A stretch of DNA of 64,000 nt from Mycobacterium branderi (GCF_010728725.1 NZ_AP022606.1:682001-746000); one strand, 5' to 3'. Counted from the stretch's first letter, positions 45,515 to 54,157 are shown. Translations and numbers: made by a program. Notes: a model not told the origin generated them from the letters alone.

Positions 45515-46477
45515 TTAGGCGAAGGTCTTGCGGTACTGGTCGGGCGAGATGCCGATGCGCCGAACGAAGTTGCGCCGCATGGTTTCCGAGGTTCCGAAGC
45601 CACACCGGGCGGCGATCGCGACGACGGTGTCGTCGGTTTCCTCCAGCTGGCGGCGCGCCGCGTCGATGCGAATCCGTTCGACGTAAGCGCCGGGCGGCTC
45701 GCCGACTTCGTCGGTGAACACACGCGTGAAATGCCGCGGGCTCATCCCGGCCCGGCGGGCCAGCTCGGTGATGCTGTGCGCATTGGCCGGGTCCGATTCG
45801 ATGGCGTCCTGGACGTCGCGGATCGGTTCGCGTTTGGCGCGCGGCATCCACACCGGGGCGGCGAACTGCGTCTGGCCGCCGGGTCGGCGCAAATAGAGCA
45901 CCAGCCAGCGGGCCACGGTCTGCGCGACGTCGGTGCCGTGGTCGTCTTCGACCAGCGACAGCGCCAGGTCGATGCCGGCGGTGACGCCCGCGGCCGTCCA
46001 CACCTTGTCCGAACTGCGCAGGAAGATCGGGTCGGGATCGACTGTGACGTTTGGGAATTCGCGCTGGAGCCGGTCGGCGGATCCCCAGTGCGTGGTGGCG
46101 ACACACCCGTCGAGCAGCCCCGCTTGCGCGGCCAGAAATGCGCCGGTGCATACGCTGGCCACCCGCCGGCTTTTGGCGGCCACGGCTCGGATCCACGCGA
46201 CGACCTGCGGGTTGGCGCGGGCCTTGTGGACGCCGGCGCCGCCAGGCAGCATCACGGTGTCGACCGGCTGGGCGGGGTCGGGCACTTCGATGGTTGCAAG
46301 CGTCAGTCCGGAGCTCGTGGTCACCGGTTGACCATCGACCGACACAACCACCGGCTGATAGCCGTCGCGGCCTTCGGCCGCCAGCAGCAGCGTCGCCGTC
46401 GCGAACACCTCCAGCGGCCCCACCAGGTCCAGTGTCTGCATCCCGGAGAAGCTGAAAAACACCACGGTGCGGGTCAT
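45515..46477 (-). CDS. GlxA-family AraC-type transcription regulator
   Basis: 320 residues. N-terminal DJ-1/PfpI-like sensing domain (VVFFSFSGMQTLDLVGPLEV, LPGGAG, Cys in ASVCTGAFLAAQAGLLDG near 105) and C-terminal AraC double HTH (SITELARRAGMSPRHFTRVF near 240, VVAIAARCGFGTSETMRRNF near 288). Probably controls the adjacent isonitrile-hydratase-like gene and perhaps its own transcript, sensing a small molecule with the first domain. Start ATG 46477 chosen over a longer upstream frame without family sequence. Confidence 0.88.
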   Translation of the reverse strand: MTRTVVFFSFSGMQTLDLVGPLEVFATATLLLAAEGRDGYQPVVVSVDGQPVTTSSGLTLATIEVPDPAQPVDTVMLPGGAGVHKARANPQVVAWIRAVAAKSRRVASVCTGAFLAAQAGLLDGCVATTHWGSADRLQREFPNVTVDPDPIFLRSSDKVWTAAGVTAGIDLALSLVEDDHGTDVAQTVARWLVLYLRRPGGQTQFAAPVWMPRAKREPIRDVQDAIESDPANAHSITELARRAGMSPRHFTRVFTDEVGEPPGAYVERIRIDAARRQLEETDDTVVAIAARCGFGTSETMRRNFVRRIGISPDQYRKTFA

Positions 46478-46545
46478 AGCTGTCAGTGTCGGGGATACGA
46501 CGCCATGGCGTCTACGACACGTACCGCACAGATCAGGACATGATC

Positions 46546-47691
46546 CTAGAGCTTCTTGAGTCCCCGGACGATCTTGAAGAACGACCCGGTGGCGGCCAGG
46601 CCATTGCGCAGGCTGCGCTGCATCATCGTGATGTTGGCCAGCACCAGATAGCGAACTCCGTGATCGCGCCACTCGGCCGCCCGGTCGATGACTTCCTCGG
46701 GTGTGCCGACCAGAAGCATGTCCCGCAGCAGTTCCGCTGGAATGGCTTTGATGTAAGACAGCGCCGTCTGCTCATCCCAGTCATGGGGTAGCAGATCCTG
46801 CGCGCCCGTGAAGCCGACTCCCAGTGGGTGTTGCGCATCATGCTGGGCGAAGAACTCGTCGGAAGCATTGAGTCCAACTGCCTTGATCACTTCGGACTCC
46901 AGGGCCTCGTCCACCTCCGCGGTAGTCCGGCCGGCGACGACGAACATCCACATTGCCGGAACGATCGATGCCGGGTCGCGCCCCGCGTCGGAGGCCGTTG
47001 CGCGCACGACATCCAAGCGGCGTGCGTACTCCTGCGGTGAATGCGGAAAACCCGGAAAGAAGCCGTCGGCATAACGGCCGGCGGCGCGCAACATGCGGGG
47101 TCCGTGTGCGGCGACCCAAATCTGCGGCCACTTGCCGCGATACGGCGGCAGGTCGAAAAGTGCGTTGCGCAGCGGGAAATATGGCGAATCGCGGTTGACG
47201 AGTTCACCATTCGAGTCCCACAACGCCCGGATCGTGGCCATCGCCTCTTCGAACCGGGCGACCGGCTTCGACCAGTCGACGCCATAGGGTTCGTTGCCCT
47301 CCCGCTCGCCGGTGCCGATGCCCAAGATGGCCCGGCCGCGGGTGAGCAGATGCAACGTGGCGGCGGCCTGGGCGGTGACCGCCGGATTGCGCCGCCCGGT
47401 ATCGGTCACGCCGACGCCCAACCGCATCCGGCCGATGCGATTGCGCGCGGCGATATGCCCCAGCATGGTCCACGGTTCGAGGAAGGCATCCGCGGACGGC
47501 ATGATTTTCGCTATGCCGGCGTACTTCGGCTGCCACAGGCTCCGCGGGAACAGCGCGTTCAAATGGTCGGGCACCCAGAACGAGTCGACCCGGCTGGCCA
47601 GCGCGCCGAGGTAGCTGGCTCGGGTGAAGGTGTCGGCCGCCGGGCGAGCGGCGACGATCGGGTCCATGATGCCCACGCGAAATCCGGTCAT
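46546..47691 (-). CDS. F420-dependent LLM-class oxidoreductase, phthiodiolone-ketoreductase-like
   Basis: 381 residues, the length of M. tuberculosis Rv2951c, to which it is similar along its entire sequence (VTAQAAATLHLLTRGRAILG, NEPYGVDWSKPVARFEEA, SPYFPLRNALFDLPPYRGKW, ATASDAGRDPASIVPAMW). Rv2951c reduces phthiodiolones in phthiocerol lipid synthesis using F420. This copy stands outside any polyketide cluster in the window, so its substrate is probably another ketone. It lies upstream of menC on the same strand as the regulator, with a separate promoter likely. Confidence 0.87.
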   Translation of the reverse strand: MTGFRVGIMDPIVAARPAADTFTRASYLGALASRVDSFWVPDHLNALFPRSLWQPKYAGIAKIMPSADAFLEPWTMLGHIAARNRIGRMRLGVGVTDTGRRNPAVTAQAAATLHLLTRGRAILGIGTGEREGNEPYGVDWSKPVARFEEAMATIRALWDSNGELVNRDSPYFPLRNALFDLPPYRGKWPQIWVAAHGPRMLRAAGRYADGFFPGFPHSPQEYARRLDVVRATASDAGRDPASIVPAMWMFVVAGRTTAEVDEALESEVIKAVGLNASDEFFAQHDAQHPLGVGFTGAQDLLPHDWDEQTALSYIKAIPAELLRDMLLVGTPEEVIDRAAEWRDHGVRYLVLANITMMQRSLRNGLAATGSFFKIVRGLKKL

Positions 47692-47737
47692 TCGCGCAGT
47701 GTGGTGGAGACGCAGCGGAGCGGCCTAGAGTAGCCGG

Positions 47738-48688
47738 CTACCCCACATGCCGGTAGCAGGCCTTGACCCGGTCGATCCACCACTGGCGCCGCTTCGGCGG
47801 GGCGGCCAATGCTTGCAGCCGGGCGGGGTCGGGTGTTCGTGGCGCGACCGGAAGATAGCCGTCGTCTGGCGTTATCGGTTCGGCAACGTCCTCGACGAAC
47901 AGCCCGCCGGTGCCCAGCCCGCAGGCATGCTTGAGGTCCGGCAGTGCGGCTGCGGCGAGCAATCCGACACCGATCCCGACCGCCGAATCCAGCGCGCTGG
48001 AGATCACCACCGGGATATCGATCTGTTCGGCGATGTCCAGCAGTGCCGAAATACCGCCCAGCGGAGCAACTTTGAGCACCGCGATGTCGGCGGCCTTCGC
48101 GCGGACGACCTTTAGGGGGTCGCTGGCTTTGCGAATGCTTTCGTCGGCGGCGACGGGCACGTCGACGCGGCGCCTGAGTTCGGCGAGCTCTTCAATTGTC
48201 TTGCAAGGCTGCTCGATGTACTCCAACGGCCCGAGCACCTGAGCGGCCTCGACAGCTTCCGCGACGGTCCAGCCGCCGTTCGCGTCGACCCGCACGGTCG
48301 GAACCAGCGCACGCACGGCCTCGACGCGCGCGATGTCGTCGTCAAGCGTCTGCCCGGGTTCTGCGACTTTGACCTTCGCGGTACGGGCGCTCGGGAAGCG
48401 CGCCAGGACGTCGGGCACCTGCGCGGCGGGCACGGCGGGGACGGTGGCGTTGACCGGAATGAGGTCACGCCTCGCGGGTGGCGGTGTGGTGTAAGCGGAT
48501 TCGAGGCCCGACGCCAGCCAGTGGGCCGCCTCTGCGTCGTCGTATTCGAGGAAGGCGCCGAACTCGCCCCAGCCGGCGGGGCCGTCGATCAATGCCAGCT
48601 CACGGGTGGTGATGCCGCGGAACCGCATCCGCATCGGCAGCGCGACGACGTGCAGCCGGTCCAGGATGTCGTCGAGCGGCGGCGTCAC
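47738..48688 (-). CDS. menC: o-Succinylbenzoate synthase
   Basis: 316 residues from GTG 48686-48688, overlapping the amidohydrolase stop (GTGA). Enolase-superfamily enzyme dehydrating SHCHC to o-succinylbenzoate. Catalytic K-x-K in TAKVKVAEPG, metal ligands in VRVDANGGW, EYIEQP and VAADES, and second Lys in AVLKVAPLGG are all present. Counterpart of Rv0553. The GTG is chosen since the protein otherwise begins within the barrel's capping domain. Confidence 0.95.
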   Translation of the reverse strand: MTPPLDDILDRLHVVALPMRMRFRGITTRELALIDGPAGWGEFGAFLEYDDAEAAHWLASGLESAYTTPPPARRDLIPVNATVPAVPAAQVPDVLARFPSARTAKVKVAEPGQTLDDDIARVEAVRALVPTVRVDANGGWTVAEAVEAAQVLGPLEYIEQPCKTIEELAELRRRVDVPVAADESIRKASDPLKVVRAKAADIAVLKVAPLGGISALLDIAEQIDIPVVISSALDSAVGIGVGLLAAAALPDLKHACGLGTGGLFVEDVAEPITPDDGYLPVAPRTPDPARLQALAAPPKRRQWWIDRVKACYRHVG

Positions 48689-50289
48689 TCGCCGTACACC
48701 TGCCGGCCCGCCAAAAACGTTGCACGCACACCGAGATCGGCGATCTCCTCGGGCGGCACCGTGCGCGGATCCGCCGACAGCACCACCATGTCGGCGTACT
48801 TGCCGACCTCCAGCGAGCCGATCACGTCGTCGGCGAACAGCTGCCACGCGGCGTCGATGGTCTGGGCGCGGATGGCCTGCTCGACGGTCAATCGCTCCTC
48901 GGGCGCCAGCACACGACCGCTCGGCGCGGTCCGGGTGACTGCCACGCTGATGTTGCGCAACGGCTCCTCGGGCGTGACCGGCGGATCGTTGTGCAGCGAG
49001 ATGCGCATACCCGTAGCCACTGCGGATCCTGCCGGCATCCAACGGGATCCGCGCTCCGGCCCGAACAGCCCGTCCACAATAACGTCGCCCCAGTAGTGGA
49101 TCTGGTCGACGAAGATGCTGCAGGTGACGCCGAGCGCGGCGGCTCGTTGGAGCTGGTCATTGCGGATGGCGCCGACGTGTTCGAGCCGCAGCCGATGGTC
49201 GTCGCGCGGATTGCGTTGCAGCGCTTGCTCGTAGACGTCGAGGATGGTGTCGATGCCGGCGTCGCCCTGCACGTGGCAGGCCATCGGCCAGCCCAGCGGA
49301 AAGTAGGCGTCGACGATTTCGGTCAGCTGTTCGCGGGTGTAGTTGGCGTGTCCGCAGGACCCCGGCTCGACGCCGATGGTGCGGGTGGCGGCGGTGTCGA
49401 GATATGGAAACGACAGATCGATGTTGCCGATCCACGGCGAGCCGTCCACCCAGATCTTGATGCCAACCTGGCGCAGGATGTCGTCGCCGTCTCCGGGTTT
49501 GGCGTCGGTGTGCATTCGCGGGTTGGAGATTTCGTAGGTGCGCAGCCGCACGGTCAGCGCGTCGCGCAGCTGCTCGACCAGTGGCCGAAACGCCGGGTCG
49601 AAGGCCATCTCCGAGCAGGTGGTGAGCCCGGCGCGATTGAGCCGGGCGCACTCGGCGAGCAGCATGGCCGGATAGTCGCCGGGCTGGATCGCCGGGCCGA
49701 CGAGCGGGAACACGGCGCCGGTTTCCTCGGCGGTGCCGTCGAGTTCGCCGTCGGCGGCACGGCCGTATCGGGTGCCCTTGGGATCGGGGGTATCGCGGGT
49801 CAGGCCGGCGCCGCGGGCGGCCTGCGAGTTGAAATACGCCTTGTGCCCGGAGTTGTGCAGGATCACCAGCGGGCCGTCCGGCGCGATGTCGTCGAGCCAG
49901 CTCAGCGTGGGCTCCGGAAGTCCGCTTTGCAGCAACGGGTCCCAGCCGTTGAGGTAGGCGCCGGCCGGTCCGCGTTTCGCGGCTTCGCGGCGGATCGCGT
50001 CGACGACGTCGTCGGCGCTGCGCATGGTAACCGGCCTGATGTCGACGATCCGGTCCGACAGCGCGACGGCCTCCATCAGCGGATGACCGTGTGCCTCAAC
50101 GAATCCCGGCATGAGGCAGCCGTCACCGATGTCGATCGTCTGGGTCTGGGCGCCGACGAGGTTGCCGACATCTGCGCGGGTTCCGACGGCGACGATCCGG
50201 CCATCGCTAACGGCAAGCGCCTCGGCGGTGGGCCGCGCGTCGTCGACGGTCAGCACGGTGCCGGTGATGACGACATCAGCATCGGTCAT
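48685..50289 (-). CDS. YtcJ-like metal-dependent amidohydrolase (Rv0552-like)
   Basis: 534 residues. N-terminal beta-sandwich with VVITGTVLTVDDARPTAEAL, metal ligands in CLMPGFVEAHGHPLM near 65, a later His in MACHVQGDAGIDTILDVYEQ (about 315) and HRLRLEHVGAIRN, and C-terminal LEVGKYADMVVLSADPRTV closing the sandwich. Cytoplasmic amide or ester hydrolase of unknown substrate. It precedes and overlaps menC, so it is transcribed with it, as Rv0552-Rv0553 are neighbours in M. tuberculosis. Confidence 0.92.
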   Translation of the reverse strand: MTDADVVITGTVLTVDDARPTAEALAVSDGRIVAVGTRADVGNLVGAQTQTIDIGDGCLMPGFVEAHGHPLMEAVALSDRIVDIRPVTMRSADDVVDAIRREAAKRGPAGAYLNGWDPLLQSGLPEPTLSWLDDIAPDGPLVILHNSGHKAYFNSQAARGAGLTRDTPDPKGTRYGRAADGELDGTAEETGAVFPLVGPAIQPGDYPAMLLAECARLNRAGLTTCSEMAFDPAFRPLVEQLRDALTVRLRTYEISNPRMHTDAKPGDGDDILRQVGIKIWVDGSPWIGNIDLSFPYLDTAATRTIGVEPGSCGHANYTREQLTEIVDAYFPLGWPMACHVQGDAGIDTILDVYEQALQRNPRDDHRLRLEHVGAIRNDQLQRAAALGVTCSIFVDQIHYWGDVIVDGLFGPERGSRWMPAGSAVATGMRISLHNDPPVTPEEPLRNISVAVTRTAPSGRVLAPEERLTVEQAIRAQTIDAAWQLFADDVIGSLEVGKYADMVVLSADPRTVPPEEIADLGVRATFLAGRQVYGE

Positions 50290-50374
50290 GCGTGCAGATT
50301 AGTGATCCGGCGATGAGAAATGGCGGTTCTGCGAGTCAGTCGTGGATGAAACGTTCCCCCGAGAGGAGTTAGCG

Positions 50375-50797
50375 ATGCGCTACATGATGATCGTGCGATC
50401 CACCCCCGAGGCGCAGGAAGCCGCCAAGGACGTCCCGTTCGACGAGATCCTGACCGCGATGGGCCGCTACAACGAGTCGCTGATCGAAGCGGGCGTGCTG
50501 CTGGCCGGCGAGGGACTGGCCGCGCAGGAGGAAGGCTTCGTCGTCGACTTCAGCTCGACGCCGCCGAATGTCTCGGACGAACCGTATCCCGGCGAGCTGT
50601 TCAACGGGTTCTGGATCATCGGGGTGGCGTCGAAGGAAGAAGCGGTCGACTGGGCGACCCGCTGCCCGCTGGGCCCCGGCGTGACGCTCGAAGTCCGTCG
50701 GATCCAGGAGGTCGAGGACTTCCCGCAGGACAACGAGTACGTCCAGAAGGAAATCCAGTGGCGCCGCTCGGCGACGATGCAGGCCGGAACGGCCTGA
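50375..50797 (+). CDS. YCII/DGPF-domain protein
   Basis: 140 residues, ATG 50375 with GAGAGGAG seven bases upstream. Ferredoxin-like YCII fold: RYMMIVRSTPEAQEAA, AGVLLAGEGLAAQEEGFVVD, then GFWIIGVASKEEAVDWATRC with the conserved polar centre. The family is common beside sigma factors and acts in poorly known small-molecule chemistry. It is not seen between Rv0552 and fadD8 in M. tuberculosis and so looks like an accessory gene. It is followed by a perfect hairpin. Confidence 0.85.
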   Translation: MRYMMIVRSTPEAQEAAKDVPFDEILTAMGRYNESLIEAGVLLAGEGLAAQEEGFVVDFSSTPPNVSDEPYPGELFNGFWIIGVASKEEAVDWATRCPLGPGVTLEVRRIQEVEDFPQDNEYVQKEIQWRRSATMQAGTA

Positions 50798-50830
50798 GGA
50801 GGAGGCGAGCACTAGAGGGAGGAGCTGGCA

Positions 50831-50864
50831 AAATAGCCGATTTTCGGGAGGGGCTCGGCTATTT
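50831..50864 (+). terminator. Perfect 10-bp hairpin between YCII gene and fadD8
   Basis: AAATAGCCGA (50831-50840) and TCGGCTATTT (50855-50864) are exact reverse complements around a 14-base loop, 33 bases after the YCII stop. Probably a bidirectional terminator; it could also insulate the fadD8 promoter or bind a regulator. Confidence 0.5.
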
Positions 50865-50865
50865 C

Positions 50866-50883
50866 TGTAACACGTTCTAGTCT
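50866..50883 (+). promoter_or_regulatory. KstR-like operator over the fadD8 promoter
   Basis: TGTAACACGTTCTA (50866-50879) fits T-N2-AAC-N2-GTT-N2-A, the operator of the cholesterol-catabolism repressor KstR. It overlaps the -10 TAGTCT (50878-50883), which ends seven bases before the fadD8 ATG. Confidence 0.65.
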
Positions 50884-50890
50884 TGAGCGC

Positions 50891-52492
50891 ATGAGTGACG
50901 AGCTGCTGCGCAATCCCACCCATAACGGACACCTCCTGGTCGGCGCGCTCAAGCGCCACCGCGACAAGCCGGTGCTGTTCCTCGGCGACACCACGCTGAC
51001 CGGCGGTCAGCTGGCCGACCGGATCAGCCAGTACATCCAGGCCTTCGAGGCGCTGGGCGCCGGGACCGGGGCGGCGGTCGGGTTGCTGTCGTTGAACCGG
51101 CCCGAGGTGCTGATGATCATCGGCGCCGGCCAGACCCAGGGGTATCGCCGCACCGCGCTGCATCCGCTGGGGTCGCTCGACGACCACGCCTATGTGCTCT
51201 CCGATGCCGGGATCAGCTCGCTGATCATCGACCCCAACCCGATGTTCGTCGAGCGCGCGCTGGGGCTGTTGGAGCGGGTGGACTCGCTCAAGCAGATCCT
51301 GACGATCGGCCCGGTGCCCGATGCGTTGAAAGATGTGGGCGTCGACCTGTCGGCGGAGGCCGCCAAATACGCACCGCAGCCGTTGGTGGCCGCCGACCTG
51401 CCGCCGGACCAGATCATCGGCTTGACCTACACCGGCGGCACGACGGGAAAGCCCAAGGGCGTGATCGGCACCGCGCAGTCGATCTCGACCATGACGATGA
51501 TCCAGCTGGCGGAGTGGGAATGGCCCGAGCAGCCACGGTTTTTGATGATCACTCCGCTGTCACACGCCGGCGCGGCGTATTTCCTGCCGACGTTGATCAA
51601 GGGCGGCGAAATGTACGTGCTGCCCAAGTTCGACCCCGCCGAAGTCCTGAAAACTATTGAGGAGAAGCGGATTACGGCGACGTTTGTGGTGCCGTCGATG
51701 CTGTATGCGCTGATGGACCACCCGGATTCGCACACCCGGGATCTGTCGTCGCTGGAGACGGTCTATTACGGGGCGTCGGCGATCAACCCGGTGCGACTGG
51801 CGGAGGCGATCCGCCGGTTCGGCCAGATCTTCGCCCAGAACTACGGGCAGTCCGAGGCGCCGATGGCCATCACCTACCTCGGCAAGAAGGATCACGACGA
51901 GAAGCGGCTGACGTCGTGTGGGCGCCCGACGCTGTTCGCGCGGGTCGCGCTGCTGGACCTCGACGGCAAACCGGTGCCGCAGGGCGAGGTGGGCGAAATC
52001 TGCGTCAGCGGACCGCTTTTGGCGGGCGGCTACTGGAATCTGCCCGACGCCACCGCCGAAACGTTCCGGGACGGCTGGTTGCACACTGGCGACATGGCCC
52101 GCGAAGACGAGGACGGCTACTACTACATCGTCGACCGGGTCAAGGACATGATCGTCACCGGCGGCTTCAACGTGTTTCCCCGCGAGGTGGAGGACGTGGT
52201 CGCCGAGCATCCGGCCGTCGCGCAGGTGTGCGTGGTCGGGGCGCCCGACGAGAAGTGGGGCGAGGCCGTCACCGCCGTCGTGGTCCTGCGCTCGGACGCC
52301 CCGCGCGACGAGGCGGCGATCGATCGCATGACCGCGGAGATCCAAGCCGCGGTCAAGGACCGCAAGGGTTCCGTGCAGGCGCCCAAGCGGGTGGTGGTCG
52401 TCGACTCGCTACCGGTGACCGGGCTGGGCAAGCCGGACAAGAAGGCGGTGCGTGCCCAGTTCTGGGAGGGCGCTGAGCGAGCCGTCGGCTAA
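50891..52492 (+). CDS. fadD8: Fatty-acid-CoA ligase FadD8
   Basis: 533 residues. ANL superfamily: AMP-binding P-loop GLTYTGGTTGKPKGVIG near residue 178, NYGQSEAPMAITYL near 317, GWLHTGDMAREDEDGYYYIV near 398 and the C-terminal domain with the catalytic Lys in GLGKPDKKAV. Activates an acyl substrate with ATP and CoA. The KstR-like operator before it suggests a steroid-derived or related acid. Counterpart of Rv0551c. Its stop overlaps the convergent tetR-like gene. Confidence 0.93.
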   Translation: MSDELLRNPTHNGHLLVGALKRHRDKPVLFLGDTTLTGGQLADRISQYIQAFEALGAGTGAAVGLLSLNRPEVLMIIGAGQTQGYRRTALHPLGSLDDHAYVLSDAGISSLIIDPNPMFVERALGLLERVDSLKQILTIGPVPDALKDVGVDLSAEAAKYAPQPLVAADLPPDQIIGLTYTGGTTGKPKGVIGTAQSISTMTMIQLAEWEWPEQPRFLMITPLSHAGAAYFLPTLIKGGEMYVLPKFDPAEVLKTIEEKRITATFVVPSMLYALMDHPDSHTRDLSSLETVYYGASAINPVRLAEAIRRFGQIFAQNYGQSEAPMAITYLGKKDHDEKRLTSCGRPTLFARVALLDLDGKPVPQGEVGEICVSGPLLAGGYWNLPDATAETFRDGWLHTGDMAREDEDGYYYIVDRVKDMIVTGGFNVFPREVEDVVAEHPAVAQVCVVGAPDEKWGEAVTAVVVLRSDAPRDEAAIDRMTAEIQAAVKDRKGSVQAPKRVVVVDSLPVTGLGKPDKKAVRAQFWEGAERAVG

Positions 52493-53046
52493 CGGCTCAC
52501 CGCCACGCCGGCCACCAATAGGTCGAGCAGACGGCCGGTCTGCTCCGGCGAACCGCTGGCCAGAAAGATCCCGATCAGGCTGGACACCACATCCTCGGCC
52601 TGCACGTCGGAGCGCAGGCTCCCGTCGTCGGCGCCAGCCCGCAGCAGCAGGTCGACGGCCCCGACAATGCTGTCGCGCGTCTGGCTGGGCTGCAAGGCGC
52701 CGGAGTCGAACATCGCGTGCAGCGACTCGGCCATGCCGCGCTTGGCCGCCACGAAGCTGGCGTAGCGGTCCATCCAGCGTCGCAGTGCGGTCTTGGGCGG
52801 ATGCCGCTTGAGCAGCTGGTCGGCCGTCGCCGCCACTTCGGCAAGCTCGGCACGGTAGATCGCCTCGACGAGGGCCTCCCGGCTGGGGAAATGACGGTAG
52901 AGCGTGCCGATCCCGACGCCGGCCTCACGCGCGATCGCCTCCAGCGATACCGCTCGCCCTTCGGCGGTCGCAAAGGCGGCAGTTGCCACCTCGAGGAGCT
53001 TTTCGCGGTTCCGGCGCGCGTCGGCTCGAGTCGGCTTACAGCCCAA
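52489..53046 (-). CDS. TetR-family repressor
   Basis: 185 residues from TTG 53044-53046, preferred because GGAGG lies about ten bases upstream; a TTG at 53082 would add 12 residues. N-terminal HTH REKLLEVATAAFATAEG, VSLEAIAREAGVGIGTLYRH; helical ligand domain behind it. It is divergent from the aldo-keto reductase gene with two palindromic boxes between them, so it most likely represses both. M. tuberculosis has VapBC3 at this position instead. Confidence 0.9.
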   Translation of the reverse strand: MGCKPTRADARRNREKLLEVATAAFATAEGRAVSLEAIAREAGVGIGTLYRHFPSREALVEAIYRAELAEVAATADQLLKRHPPKTALRRWMDRYASFVAAKRGMAESLHAMFDSGALQPSQTRDSIVGAVDLLLRAGADDGSLRSDVQAEDVVSSLIGIFLASGSPEQTGRLLDLLVAGVAVSR

Positions 53047-53048
53047 AG

Positions 53049-53062
53049 CGGAGGATCCTCCG
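53049..53062. promoter_or_regulatory. Palindromic operator 1 of the TetR/AKR pair
   Basis: CGGAGGATCCTCCG, a perfect 14-bp palindrome directly before the repressor start and covering its ribosome-binding site. Confidence 0.75.
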
Positions 53063-53082
53063 TTTCTGGTATGCTCAACCAA

Positions 53083-53098
53083 GCGGAGGGTCCTCCGC
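53083..53098. promoter_or_regulatory. Palindromic operator 2 of the TetR/AKR pair
   Basis: GCGGAGG-GT-CCTCCGC, sharing the GGAGG/CCTCC arms of operator 1, 35 bp away centre to centre. A TATGCT (53070-53075) that can serve as the -10 for the reductase lies between the two boxes. Confidence 0.75.
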
Positions 53099-53123
53099 CT
53101 TTCTCCAGTGTGACGGGAGCACC

Positions 53124-54026
53124 ATGACAGATCAACCGCAGCCCGGTGGTATCGGCACGATCGGCGGACGGCCGGTCGCCCGCGTCGGCTACGGCGCCAT
53201 GCAACTGTTCGAGTCCGTGACCGTCGACGACGCGGCCGCCGTGCTGCGGCGCGCGGTCGAACTCGGCGTCAACCACATCGACACCGCCTCGTTCTATGGC
53301 CCCGGTGAAGTGAACCGCCGGATCCGCCAGGCCCTGGCTCCCTACCCTGACGACCTCGTCATCGTGAGCAAAGTCGGCGCGCGATGGACCGGCGAAGACC
53401 CCATACCCCTGGCCGCCGCGCAACGGCCCGCCGAACTACGCGCCGCGGTCGAAGACGACCTGCGCCAACTCGGCCTCGAGTGCGTACCGGTGGTCAATCT
53501 GCGACGCATGGACCTAGGGCCCGGCCTGGAACCCGAAGGTGACCAAATCGTCGACGTCGACGACCAACTCGCCGAGATGATCGCGCTGCGCGACGAAGGC
53601 AAGATCGGCGCCATCGGCATCAGCGCCGTGCCGGTGGACGTCGTGCAGCGGGCGCTGCCCGCGGGGATCGTGTGCGTGCAGAACCCCTACAGCCTGCTGG
53701 ACCGCTCGCAAGAGGCCACGCTCGAGTTGTGCGTCGCCGAGGGCATCGCCTGGGTGCCGTACTTCCCGCTTGGCTCGGCGCTTCCGGGTTTCCCCAAGGT
53801 CACCGATGACGCGGTGGTCGCCGAGATCGCCGGCGAACTCGGCGTCACCGGCGCCCAGGTTGGCCTGGCGTGGCTGCTGGCTCATGCGCCGAACACGTTG
53901 CTGATTCCGGGAACACGGTCGATCCGGCATCTCGAGGAGAACCTCGGCGCAGCTTCCGTCACCCTGAGCGCCGACGCCGTCGCGCGTCTGGATGCCGTCA
54001 GTTCACCGCAGCCCGTCCACAGGTAA
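53124..54026 (+). CDS. Aldo-keto reductase
   Basis: 300 residues. AKR barrel with LGVNHIDTASFYGPGEVNRR (Asp and Tyr of the tetrad), Lys in LVIVSKVGARWTGED and the NADPH-binding end LLIPGTRSIRHLEENLGA. Reduces aldehydes or ketones with NADPH; substrate unknown. Under the divergent TetR-type repressor, it is probably induced by its substrate. ATG 53124 is preceded by GGGAGC. Confidence 0.9.
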   Translation: MTDQPQPGGIGTIGGRPVARVGYGAMQLFESVTVDDAAAVLRRAVELGVNHIDTASFYGPGEVNRRIRQALAPYPDDLVIVSKVGARWTGEDPIPLAAAQRPAELRAAVEDDLRQLGLECVPVVNLRRMDLGPGLEPEGDQIVDVDDQLAEMIALRDEGKIGAIGISAVPVDVVQRALPAGIVCVQNPYSLLDRSQEATLELCVAEGIAWVPYFPLGSALPGFPKVTDDAVVAEIAGELGVTGAQVGLAWLLAHAPNTLLIPGTRSIRHLEENLGAASVTLSADAVARLDAVSSPQPVHR

Positions 54027-54037
54027 CGTCGCTGCCT

Positions 54038-54157
54038 ATGGGCAGTGCACCGGTCAAGCCGCCGCTCCGAGCGGGTCACCGACGGCCGCCGGAGGAATTC
54101 GAGAAGCTGGCCGGAATATGCCCGGTGTTCCGCCTGGAGGGAGTCCAAGAGCCTTGA
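54038..54157 (+). CDS. Possible 39-residue leader peptide coupled to menB
   Basis: Starts with ATG 54038 just after the reductase stop and ends with a TGA (54155-54157) that overlaps the TTG at 54154, a good menB start. The peptide is basic then mixed (RAGHRRPPEEFEKLAGICPV). The overlap layout TTGA matches coupled genes elsewhere in the window. It may simply be an accidental frame if menB starts at the ATG 54118 inside it. Confidence 0.35.
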   Translation: MGSAPVKPPLRAGHRRPPEEFEKLAGICPVFRLEGVQEP

